The notes beneath the pieces were generated by a model. The model did no database searches. It saw only the letters and a program-made list of their open reading frames with translations, and was not told where the DNA came from. DNA of 64,000 bases from JABWCQ01 sp964587105. GTDB lineage: Bacteria; Electryoneota; RPQS01. Where the stretch lies: the NCBI GenBank assembly GCA_964587105.1, contig CAZPKG010000004.1:124001-188000 (forward strand). The letters are read 5' to 3'. Shown here one piece after another: positions 54,801-62,117 of this stretch (position 1 is the stretch's first letter; each line of letters opens with the position of its first letter). Position numbers and translations under genes: made by a program.

Positions 54801-55515
54801 ATTCGATGATATCGCCGCGCAACCCCGCCGTATCCTCACGACTCCTTTCTGGACTGGAATCACAAGCGACAACCGAACATACTCCGCCTACTGCCAAAAC
54901 GTCGAAGGACTCGTCCCGTGGCGCACGCTAAGCGGCAGACAGCACTACTATCTTGATCACGAATCCTATATCGCATACGGCGAGAACCTTCCCACATATA
55001 AGCCACGCCCAGTTCGCGAAATTCTTGGCGATTTGTCGCAATCCAAGCCCTCAGGCGGAACACTTGTGCTAAATTATCTAACGCCGCACGGCAAATGGTC
55101 CATTCACTCGACCTATGGTGACACGTTAAGAATGCGCACGCTCAGTCGCGGCCACGACCCGATTTGGATAAACGACAAAGACGCGTTGCTGTTAGGAGTG
55201 GAAGACAACGACTGGGTTGAAATCTTCAACGATCATGGAGTCGTGTGCACGGTCGCCAACGTCAGCGCGAGAATTCCTCGCGGCATGTGTTTCATCTATC
55301 ACTCGCCTGAGCGCACACTCGGAATTCCCAAGTCGCCCGAACGTGGCTACCGTCGCGCAGGCGGGCACAACAGTTTAACGCGCGCGCGCCTGAAGCCGCT
55401 CTTTATGATTGGCGGCTACGGCCAATTTACCTATGCCTTCAACTACTGGGGCCCGCCCGGAGTAAACCGCGACACGTTTGTAGCCGTTAAGAAACTCGAA
55501 AAAGTAATCTGGTGA
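51892..55515 (+). CDS. narG: Respiratory nitrate reductase alpha subunit NarG
   Basis: The protein has 1207 residues (E. coli NarG 1247). It reduces nitrate to nitrite at a Mo-bisMGD centre. The N-terminal FS0 cluster ligands His33-x3-Cys37-x3-Cys41-x34-Cys76 match E. coli His49/Cys53/Cys57/Cys92 in spacing. The molybdenum ligand region 'SFYDWYCDLPPASPEIWGEQTDV' contains Asp207, equivalent to Asp222. Long blocks match NarG throughout ('AGFSPIPAMSMVSYAAGARF', 'GCVGKNGGGLNHYVGQEKL', 'LYSDVILPAATYYEK', 'VPWRTLSGRQ'). There is no twin-arginine signal, so NarGH should face the cytoplasm, unlike archaeal pNar. The start overlaps the cytochrome c stop (ATGA). Confidence 0.98.
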   Translation: MSWITDLFDPKQREWEDFYRNRWSYDKIIRSTHGVNCTGGCSWNIYVKNGIVTWEMQALDYPIIDKDIPPYEPRGCQRGISYSWYIYSPIRVKYPYVRGVLIDLWREAKLQFPDDPVGAWNSIVSNPESRAKYHSARGKGGLRRFSWDEALELLAAANIHTVMKHGPDRIAGFSPIPAMSMVSYAAGARFMQLMGGVSLSFYDWYCDLPPASPEIWGEQTDVAESADWFKSNFIAVVGSNVLMTRTPDAHFLVEARHRGAKVVVFSPDFSMVSKVSDEWVPIHQGQDSAFWMSVGHTILRENYVERTVPFFVDYQKQYTDGPILVELHKQADGTFRPGQYLRAAQVEETKSVDNAQWKFFMLDSKSGELRLPQGTIGHRWQKKKGQWNLKLEDERTGNAFDPRLMLDPAQDEKITVSLPEFSSEQGDDWVKTTVPARKIKTVSGDVYVTTAFELLIARYGVNRDAAHPTPYDEPDQAYTPAWQEKFTGVSGDVVLQFAREWAMTAEKSGGKCSVIIGAGVNHWYHNNLIYRSIISSLMLCGCVGKNGGGLNHYVGQEKLVPQTSWAPIAFGTDWSAPPRLQNTPSFHYVNSDQWRYDSKFDDICPVADRSHSMAHGHTIDKQIQAVRSGWLPSYPQFDQSSLEVAKEARNSGATDEATIVKNVVERLKAKKLKFAVEDPDSPKCFPRLFYIWRGNALLSSAKGHEYFLKHYLGTHTNLIAKEQAKEHVEEVTWHDKVELGKMDLVVDLNYRMDSSALYSDVILPAATYYEKNDLNSTDMHSFIHPLQAAVPACWESKSDWDIFREVAKVTSKLAERYLPDPVEDVVTAPLAHDTPAEIAQPSVKDWSKGECEAIPGKTMPNIKVVKRDYKNVINKFISLGPNFRNGLGMHGVQFEVADMYDAYMENNPTEKWGGGVYPSLREDVLVCEAILNFAPETNGELAYRSYQSEAIRTGMDHSHSAEKTRSIRITFDDIAAQPRRILTTPFWTGITSDNRTYSAYCQNVEGLVPWRTLSGRQHYYLDHESYIAYGENLPTYKPRPVREILGDLSQSKPSGGTLVLNYLTPHGKWSIHSTYGDTLRMRTLSRGHDPIWINDKDALLLGVEDNDWVEIFNDHGVVCTVANVSARIPRGMCFIYHSPERTLGIPKSPERGYRRAGGHNSLTRARLKPLFMIGGYGQFTYAFNYWGPPGVNRDTFVAVKKLEKVIW

Positions 55516-55524
55516 AGGTGAACA

Positions 55525-57018
55525 ATGGACATTAGAGCACAAGTTTCCATGGTATTTCACCTCGACAAATGCATCGGTTGTCACACGTGCAGTGTAGCCT
55601 GCAAAAATGTGTGGACGGACAGACCGGGTGCTGAGTACATGTGGTGGAACAACGTCGAAACAAAACCCGGTACAGGATTCCCGCATCGCTGGGAAGATCA
55701 GGAACGCTACAAAGGCGGTTGGAAACTAAACGGCGGCAAAAATCTTCAGCTGAAATCGCAGTCCAAGCTCGGCGGCCTCCTTAAGCTCTTCTACAACCCA
55801 AATCAACCCGGTCTGGAAGACTATTACGAACCGTGGACCTACGAGTACGAGAATTTGTTTGATGCACCGGCCGGCGATGATCAACCGACCGCCAAACCGG
55901 TCTCGCAAATCACCGGCGATGAAATGAAGATTGAGCGCGGCCCCAATTGGGATGACGACCTCTCCGGTTCGCCGCTGTATGCCGCAAACGACGTCAACTA
56001 CGATCAACTTACACCTGAAGAGCGGCAACAGTTGTTTGAAATTCAGCGCGTCGCATTTATGTATCTTCCGCGCATTTGTAACCATTGCGCGAACCCGAGC
56101 TGCGTCGCCTCCTGTCCGTCAGGAGCGCTCTACAAACGAGGTGAAGATGGAATTGTTCTGATAAACCAGGATGTCTGCCGTGGTTGGCGCGCCTGCATTT
56201 CCGCCTGTCCCTACAAAAAAATATACTACAATTGGGTGACTGGAAAATCAGAGAAGTGCATACTCTGTTATCCTCGACTCGAAACCGGTCAGGCTCCCGC
56301 CTGTTTCCACTCGTGCGTAGGCCGGATTCGCTATCTTGGAGTGCTTCTTTACGACGCGGATCGAATTGAATCCGCAATGAAAACAGCCGACCCGATGCTG
56401 GTGGAAGCGCAGCGCGATGTAATCTGCGATCCCGAAGACGAGTCCGTAATCGCTTCGGCGCGCGCCAACGGAGTCAGTGATGAAATGATTGAAGCTGCGC
56501 GCAAATCTCCGGTTTACAAATATGTCGTTAAGTGGAAACTCGCCCTGCCCCTTCACATTGAATACCGGACAATGCCGATGCTGTTCTATGTGCCGCCGCT
56601 TCTGCCTGTGATGGGAAAAGACGGCGACCAGCCGTATGATCATGCCGAAGACGCATTCTTTACTTCACTCGACAAGTCCCGGCTTTCAATTAAGTACATG
56701 GCGCGGCTGTTCAGCGCCGGAAATGAAACGGTAGTGACGGCGTCACTGAAAAAACTCATGGCTGTTCGCTACTTTATGCGCATGAAGGAAGTGGGAGACG
56801 TGAATGATGACCGCGTGCGCCGCATCATGCGCGAAGCAGGAACGACGCCGGAAGAGGCGGAAGAAATCTACATGCTAACCGCAGTGCCGACTGTGCACAA
56901 ACGCTATGTACTTCCGCCGCTCCAGCGTGAAGAAGCGATTGGCTCCATGTGCGACGTGCAGGATTGTAAAGGCAGCTGCGGCTTCGGCGCCACATCCGGC
57001 GCAGAGAGGAGCGTGTGA
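55525..57018 (+). CDS. narH: Respiratory nitrate reductase beta subunit NarH
   Basis: The protein has 497 residues (E. coli 512) and carries electrons from the membrane anchor to NarG. Four cluster-binding Cys groups are visible: Cys16/19/22/26 (CIGCHTCSVAC, same numbering as E. coli), 'CNHCANPSCVASCP', 'CRGWRACISACP' and 'CILCYPRLETGQAPACFHSC'. The Trp in the third group is the mark of the [3Fe-4S] cluster in NarH. A ribosome site (GAAGGTGA) precedes the ATG 9 bases after narG. The stop overlaps the narJ start as TGATG. Confidence 0.98.
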   Translation: MDIRAQVSMVFHLDKCIGCHTCSVACKNVWTDRPGAEYMWWNNVETKPGTGFPHRWEDQERYKGGWKLNGGKNLQLKSQSKLGGLLKLFYNPNQPGLEDYYEPWTYEYENLFDAPAGDDQPTAKPVSQITGDEMKIERGPNWDDDLSGSPLYAANDVNYDQLTPEERQQLFEIQRVAFMYLPRICNHCANPSCVASCPSGALYKRGEDGIVLINQDVCRGWRACISACPYKKIYYNWVTGKSEKCILCYPRLETGQAPACFHSCVGRIRYLGVLLYDADRIESAMKTADPMLVEAQRDVICDPEDESVIASARANGVSDEMIEAARKSPVYKYVVKWKLALPLHIEYRTMPMLFYVPPLLPVMGKDGDQPYDHAEDAFFTSLDKSRLSIKYMARLFSAGNETVVTASLKKLMAVRYFMRMKEVGDVNDDRVRRIMREAGTTPEEAEEIYMLTAVPTVHKRYVLPPLQREEAIGSMCDVQDCKGSCGFGATSGAERSV

Positions 57019-57554
57019 TGTCCGCCAGAAATCTCAACCTTGTATGTGACGAACTTGCCACACTGCTGAGTTACCCGGATTCCAACTACTATTCAATGCT
57101 TCAAAAAGCAGTCGAGTCTCCTTCAAGCAGAAAATCCGCCAAAGCTCTGAGGACGTTTCAAGAGTCAATTGCAAATTTATCCGAATCTGAGTTGCAAGAA
57201 TTCTATTCAAGCACGTTCGATCTCAACCCGCTCTGTTCGCCCGCGTTGAGCGTTCACTTGTTCGGCGTGGAGAGTTTCAAACGTTCGCATCTTATGGTAG
57301 GCCTGTTAGACATGTATCGAGCCGCCGATTTCCAAACCGTTGGAGAAACCGCAGATCATATGAGCACGGTCGTGCGCTTCCTGTCGCATTCTTCATCTGA
57401 AGAGCGAGAAGAAATCGCTCAGTTTATCCTATTGCCCGGTCTGACAAAAATCGCCGAATTTCTGGAGTCAAAGTCAAACTCATTCTCTCATCTGGTGAAA
57501 GCAGCCGCAATGATAGTGGCAGCCGAAACAGGGAAGGAGGCAAAATATGCTTGA
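57018..57554 (+). CDS. narJ: Nitrate reductase assembly chaperone NarJ
   Basis: The protein has 178 residues from ATG 57018; a GTG one codon earlier is possible. It is all-helical and acidic with the NarJ/TorD pattern 'LATLLSYPDSNYY' near the N-terminus and 'DLNPLCSPALSVHLFG' in the middle. NarJ binds the NarG N-terminus during Moco and FeS insertion and delays membrane docking. Its place between narH and the narI-type gene is the standard narGHJI order. The last 8 bases overlap the next gene. Confidence 0.93.
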   Translation: MSARNLNLVCDELATLLSYPDSNYYSMLQKAVESPSSRKSAKALRTFQESIANLSESELQEFYSSTFDLNPLCSPALSVHLFGVESFKRSHLMVGLLDMYRAADFQTVGETADHMSTVVRFLSHSSSEEREEIAQFILLPGLTKIAEFLESKSNSFSHLVKAAAMIVAAETGKEAKYA

Positions 57555-58863
57555 ACTGTTTGCATTTGTCGGTCTGCCCTATGCCGCGATCATCATCTGT
57601 ATTGTCGGAATTGTGTGGCGCTTCCGCAATGACCGCTACGGAATTTCATCGCTGTCGTCGCAATTCCTCGAAAGCAAGAAACTATTGTGGGGTTCTGCGC
57701 CGTGGCATATCGGTATTCTTGTGATCTTCCTCGGCCACTTCGTCGCATTCCTTATTCCGGGAGTATGGCAACGGTTGATGGCTGTGCCGATGCTGTTGGC
57801 CATTGCAGAAACGACCGGAATCGCTGCGTCGGTGCTGTGTCTGTTGGGATTGCTTGTACTCTTCTATCGCAGAGTGACTACAGGCAGACTTCAAAGATCA
57901 ACAAATATCGGTGACTTCGTCGTAACAGCCTTGCTGTTGGCGCAAGTAGCTCTGGGCTTAATGGTTGCAGGCGGCTATCGCTGGGGAGCAAGCTGGTCAA
58001 CCGGAACTCTTTCGCCTTATGTTTGGAGTTTGTTGACACTCAATCCGGACGTATCGGTTATTCGCGACATGCCCGTTGTCATTCAAGCTCACGTTGTGGG
58101 CGCTTGGTTGATCTTACTGGTGTTTCCATTCACGCGCCTGATTCACATGGTATCTGTGCCGATGCAATATCTCTTTCGCTCGCCACAGAAAGTTGTCTGG
58201 AACAACCCTCGGCGCAACAATCAAGCCGCCGCCGCGCGGGTTACTCAAGAATCGCGCCGTCATTTCATAAAGGCCGCTGTCGGGCTTAGTGCTGCCGGTC
58301 TATTATTGTCAGTCGGCGTCCTCGATAAATTGGGCCGGTTCTTCCAAATGCCGGGATTGCACAACGATGAAGAAGCGAACTTGCTCGAAACCCGTTTACG
58401 CCGTTTGCAATTGACCGCAGAAGAGAAGGAACTTGAACTCGAACGGCTTCGCAGTGATCACATCTACGTCGCGAAACTGTCCGAATTGAACAACTCCGTC
58501 GGAAAATACTTCATTGACTACTCAATGCGTCCCGGTCTTGCCTTTCGCTCGGACGATGGCTGGCCCATGCTGCTATCCGCGAAATGTACGCATTTGGGTT
58601 GCACCGTCGGAAATCAAGTTGATGCGAACGGAAAAATCCTCTGCCCGTGTCATGTCTCCTATTTTGACATCAAGACCGGAATTCCCAATGAAGGCGCTCC
58701 TGCCAAGGCGCCCCTTGACAGAATCGCGTGGGTGTTGAAGGATGACCAAGGAAATGAAGTCGCTACAGAAAGCCCTCGTGGTTCACGCACCGGAAGAGTG
58801 GACCCAGCGTTGGCGGACGGATATTCTTTGTTTATCGTTAGATCTTTGTCGGCGGAGGCGTAA
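57547..58863 (+). CDS. narI: NarI-Rieske fusion: nitrate reductase gamma subunit joined to a Rieske iron-sulphur protein
   Basis: The protein has 438 residues, about twice the size of NarI. Residues 1-213 are a complete five-helix NarI with all four haem b ligands: His54 and His64 (WHIGILVIFLGHF), and His182 and His200 (RLIHMVSVP), spaced as in E. coli His56/66/187/205. A linker leads to SRRHFIKAAVG (236-246), a Tat-like twin-arginine motif followed by a sixth hydrophobic helix (to about 259). A heptad-like charged segment (275-302) links to a Rieske domain with box I Cys347-Thr-His349-Leu-Gly-Cys352 and box II Cys366-Pro-Cys368-His369. Cys347/Cys366 and His349/His369 would bind the [2Fe-2S] cluster, and Cys352/Cys368 the disulphide. 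The frame is continuous with no sign of an assembly error. The cytochrome b gene overlaps its stop (TAATG). Confidence 0.93.
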   Translation: MLELFAFVGLPYAAIIICIVGIVWRFRNDRYGISSLSSQFLESKKLLWGSAPWHIGILVIFLGHFVAFLIPGVWQRLMAVPMLLAIAETTGIAASVLCLLGLLVLFYRRVTTGRLQRSTNIGDFVVTALLLAQVALGLMVAGGYRWGASWSTGTLSPYVWSLLTLNPDVSVIRDMPVVIQAHVVGAWLILLVFPFTRLIHMVSVPMQYLFRSPQKVVWNNPRRNNQAAAARVTQESRRHFIKAAVGLSAAGLLLSVGVLDKLGRFFQMPGLHNDEEANLLETRLRRLQLTAEEKELELERLRSDHIYVAKLSELNNSVGKYFIDYSMRPGLAFRSDDGWPMLLSAKCTHLGCTVGNQVDANGKILCPCHVSYFDIKTGIPNEGAPAKAPLDRIAWVLKDDQGNEVATESPRGSRTGRVDPALADGYSLFIVRSLSAEA

Positions 58864-59960
58864 TGAAACAGCCATTCGTCAATTCAGTGATTGATTTTCT
58901 CGCATCCCGCTTGCCATTCCACAAGCTCGATGTCAAGCACATGATCACGGAAAAAGAGGTGCCGGTCCACCGCATGTCGTGGGGGTATTACATCGGTGGG
59001 CTTGCACTGTTTTTCTTTATCATCCAAGTGTTTACCGGGATGATGCTCTTATTCTACTATGAACCAACCGTCAGTGAAGCGCATGAGTCGGTCGAGTACA
59101 TCACTCATTTCGTGACGATGGGCGGTTTGATTCGGAATCTTCACGCCTGGTCGGCTTCGTTCATGATCTTCTGTGTCATCGCTCATATGCTCAGCGCCTT
59201 AGCGATGAAGGCCTTTGCAAAGCCGCGGGAAGTAACGTGGATCGCAGGCGTACTGCTATTGCTGATCACTTTTGGCTTCGGCTTCACCGGCTATCTGCTT
59301 CCGTGGAATCAAATAGCAGTTAACGCGACAAAAGTAGGCTTGGCGTCAATCGATCAGGTTGGTCAATATCTTCCTGCCGCGCTCTCGCATCTTGCCGAAG
59401 ATGTGCGCATCACAATTCAAGGTGCGCCTGCCATCGGGCAGGCAACACTAAGCAGGTTTTTCGCGCTTCACGTTGTCATTCTCCCGCTGCTCGTCTTTGG
59501 CGTCATCGGTTTGCATGTGCTGTCGGTACAAATGCATGGAATGAGTCCCGGCATCGAGGATAAACCTCGCCGTAAAGAAAAATTCTTTCCGTTCTTTATT
59601 CTCAAGGACTTCAAAGAATGGGGGATTGCTTTTCTTGTCTTGTTCATCATAGCGCTCTGTCTGCCGTTTGATTCGCTCTTTCCGTATCCGTTGCTTGAAC
59701 CGTATAATGCATTAGGATCGACTCCCGACGGAATTAAACCGGAGTGGTACTTCTACTTCGTTTACTATCCGATGGAACTGTTGCCGTTCTGGATCATCAT
59801 CATCGTGATGACCTGTGCAACGCTTGGACTGTTCGCAGCGCCGTGGATTTTCAAAGGGTCAAGCCACAAGACAATGCGGTGGATCGCGTCGGCAATCGCC
59901 GCCTATCTGATTACCATGACTCTTTTCGGCGAAAACATCTATCACGCAATCAAGGGGTAA
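58863..59960 (+). CDS. b6-like cytochrome b with PEWY motif
   Basis: The protein has 365 residues with about eight membrane helices, covering both the b6 and subunit IV parts in one chain. Two haem b pairs are visible: 'NLHAWSASFMIFCVIAHM' (13 residues between the His) and 'ALHVVILPLLVFGVIGLHV' (14 residues between). The 14-residue spacing on helix D is the b6f-like form. The Qo-site motif 'PEWYF' is intact, so quinol bifurcation is possible. It follows the NarI-Rieske gene by a 1-base overlap and precedes a cytochrome c, which together make the three core subunits of a bc-type complex. I give no gene symbol because petB/narC naming is not settled for this type. Confidence 0.95.
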   Translation: MKQPFVNSVIDFLASRLPFHKLDVKHMITEKEVPVHRMSWGYYIGGLALFFFIIQVFTGMMLLFYYEPTVSEAHESVEYITHFVTMGGLIRNLHAWSASFMIFCVIAHMLSALAMKAFAKPREVTWIAGVLLLLITFGFGFTGYLLPWNQIAVNATKVGLASIDQVGQYLPAALSHLAEDVRITIQGAPAIGQATLSRFFALHVVILPLLVFGVIGLHVLSVQMHGMSPGIEDKPRRKEKFFPFFILKDFKEWGIAFLVLFIIALCLPFDSLFPYPLLEPYNALGSTPDGIKPEWYFYFVYYPMELLPFWIIIIVMTCATLGLFAAPWIFKGSSHKTMRWIASAIAAYLITMTLFGENIYHAIKG

Positions 59961-59966
59961 ACTGAG

Positions 59967-60554
59967 ATGCATCGTAAACTCCTTCTAATGCTGATGATCC
60001 TGATAGCGGGCCGGTGCTTTGCCTATCCTGAGTTTCAAAAATTCTCGCAAACAAATTCAGGTCGCCCCATCAACTGCGCAATGTGCCATGCCAACGGTGA
60101 CGGCCCCGAAGGCGTGTCCCGCGGACAAATCGGAAGTTTGACGCCAAGCGAGTTAAATAGGCTCAACGCCGCACGCGGCGCGTTCGCGCCCGGAATGGTC
60201 GTGGAAAACCCGATTCTCAACGCATTCGGGAATAACATTATTCATACGATCGGCAAAACGAAATTCCTTGAACTTCGCGCCCATCCTGAGCTTTTAGCGG
60301 ATGTGTACGGGTTTCAAAGTGATTTGGACGAGGACGGAATTCCTGACGCCCGTGAATACTTGGAGGGCACACACCCTCTGAATAACGTACATGGTAACCC
60401 GCTCCGACTCTTTCTGCACAATCTGAATTTTTACAAACTCCACGTAATCCTTACCGTTCTGGCCACGATTGCAGGCTTCTACGGTTTTAGTCATTTGCTG
60501 CACGGATTCGCCTCCGGCGCATCCGCGAAATTACCCCAAGAACGAACATCCTAA
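59967..60554 (+). CDS. Membrane-anchored mono-haem cytochrome c with Ca-binding-like loop
   Basis: The protein has 195 residues with a signal peptide (to about residue 19, FAY), one haem c site CAMCH (37-41), a 'DLDEDGIPDAREYLEGTHP' loop of the thrombospondin-3/dockerin-like Ca-binding type, and a C-terminal membrane helix (about 157-179). It starts 6 bases after the cytochrome b. I infer that it takes the cytochrome c1/f position in the nar-linked bc complex. It shows no further similarity to c1 or f that I can see, so the role rests on position and topology. Confidence 0.82.
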   Translation: MHRKLLLMLMILIAGRCFAYPEFQKFSQTNSGRPINCAMCHANGDGPEGVSRGQIGSLTPSELNRLNAARGAFAPGMVVENPILNAFGNNIIHTIGKTKFLELRAHPELLADVYGFQSDLDEDGIPDAREYLEGTHPLNNVHGNPLRLFLHNLNFYKLHVILTVLATIAGFYGFSHLLHGFASGASAKLPQERTS

Positions 60555-60572
60555 GTACTGCGAGGTCAATTC

Positions 60573-62093
60573 ATGCAAGATCGCAGACGCGCAATTCAAG
60601 TTCTGGTATTGAACACATTGGCATTTACCATCTGCTTCGCCGGATGGATGATGAACGGTGTGTTGATTACCTACCTTGTGGACAATGATATTTTCCGCTG
60701 GGACAAAGCCCAGATGGGTTGGTTAATCGGCATCCCCGTGTTAACCGGATCACTCATGCGATTGCCGGTCGGCGTGCTTACCGACAAGTACGGTGGCAGA
60801 AGAGTCTATACAATTCTGATGTTGGTCTCTGCGATTCCGATGTTCATGACCGGTTTCGCAAGTGAATACTATCAATTTGTATTTGCAAGCTTGGGATTCG
60901 GGCTGACCGGCGCCGCATTCGCCGTCGGGATAGCCTACACGTCGGTGTGGTTCCCCAAAGAGCGGCAAGGGACTGCGTTAGGGATTTTCGGTGTCGGAAA
61001 TGCCGGTTCGGCCTTGACAAGCATGGGAGCGCCGTTCGTATTGAAGTGGTTGACCGACAACGGAGCGAATGTCGAAGGCTGGAGAACGCTTCCAAAAATC
61101 TACGCCGCCGCATTGGTAGCCATGTCGCTGATTTTCTACTTTCTGACCTACGAAAAAAAGATCGAACACTCCGCCGGACTCACGCTTCGGCAGCGCCTCG
61201 AACCATTGAAGTATGTGCGCGTCTGGCGGTTTGGGCTTTACTATTTTCTTGTGTTCGGAGCGTTCGTGGCCTTGGCGCAGTGGTTGATTCCCTACTATGT
61301 AAACGTCTATACCATGAGCGTCGCCTCAGCGGGACTCATGGCTTCAATTTTCAGCTTGCCGTCTGGTTTGATTCGCGCTCTCGGAGGATGGATGTCCGAC
61401 AAGTTCGGAGCTCGGCGGGTGATGTATTGGGTATTAGGGTCATGCTTGGTGGGGTGCGCGCTGCTTTGTGTTCCACGTATGGATATTGAATCGCCCGGTT
61501 CAGGTGTTACGGCTGCACGAGCGGGAATCGTAACATTTGTATCAGATACGTTGATTCGAGTCGATCAACGCGAGTATAAGACTCGCCCGGAGCCAGCCTC
61601 ATGGCGGCAAAATCAAGACAACGCATTTCTCGTTTTTCCATCCGGAGAGTTTTGGCATAAGCCCGTCGTGAAAGAGGGCGACAAGGTCGTTAAGAAGCAA
61701 CTACTCGCGCGCGGCGTCACACACCTCTTCTTTCAAGCCAATATCTGGATCTTCACCTTCTTAGTATTCATTGTCGGAATTATGATGGGAATCGGCAAAG
61801 CGGCAGTGTACCGGCACATCCCGGACTACTACCCCGAGCAGATTGGCGTCGTTGGTGGAATCGTCGGCGTCGTCGGCGGCTTAGGTGGATTCTTCTGCCC
61901 GATTCTGTTTGGGTACATGCTCAAGTGGACGGGAATTTGGACGACTCTCTGGATATTCCTCGGCGCTTTGTCATTCGTGTGTTTGATTTGGATGCATTTT
62001 GTCATCCAGAAGATGATGCATAAGAACGCGCCGACTTTGATGCGTCACATTGAAGATCGACACGATCACCCAATCGAAACCCATCCCGCCTAA
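60573..62093 (+). CDS. narK: NarK-family nitrate/nitrite transporter with soluble insert
   Basis: The protein has 506 residues, a major facilitator with 12 helices and NarK hallmarks ('GVLTDKYGGRRVYTILML', 'GNAGSALTSMGAPF'). GAGGTC precedes the ATG. Between helices in the C-terminal half (about residues 300-390) lies a hydrophilic insert of about 90 residues ending 'VVKEGDKVVKKQLLARG'. That stretch looks like the hairpin of a biotinyl/lipoyl-type barrel. NarK proteins exchange nitrate and nitrite or run nitrate/proton symport; this one is of the NarK1-like form. It is followed by a second narK, and fused or paired NarK1-NarK2 is common in denitrifiers. Confidence 0.92.
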   Translation: MQDRRRAIQVLVLNTLAFTICFAGWMMNGVLITYLVDNDIFRWDKAQMGWLIGIPVLTGSLMRLPVGVLTDKYGGRRVYTILMLVSAIPMFMTGFASEYYQFVFASLGFGLTGAAFAVGIAYTSVWFPKERQGTALGIFGVGNAGSALTSMGAPFVLKWLTDNGANVEGWRTLPKIYAAALVAMSLIFYFLTYEKKIEHSAGLTLRQRLEPLKYVRVWRFGLYYFLVFGAFVALAQWLIPYYVNVYTMSVASAGLMASIFSLPSGLIRALGGWMSDKFGARRVMYWVLGSCLVGCALLCVPRMDIESPGSGVTAARAGIVTFVSDTLIRVDQREYKTRPEPASWRQNQDNAFLVFPSGEFWHKPVVKEGDKVVKKQLLARGVTHLFFQANIWIFTFLVFIVGIMMGIGKAAVYRHIPDYYPEQIGVVGGIVGVVGGLGGFFCPILFGYMLKWTGIWTTLWIFLGALSFVCLIWMHFVIQKMMHKNAPTLMRHIEDRHDHPIETHPA

Positions 62094-62117
62094 ACTAAAC
62101 CGGAAACGGATAAGCAC

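Noticed and set aside
57547..58863. Assembly artefact joining narI and a Rieske gene
   Set aside because: The frame is continuous, the linker is long and plausible, and both neighbouring genes overlap by 1-8 bases in a consistent operon. It cannot be fully excluded without reads.
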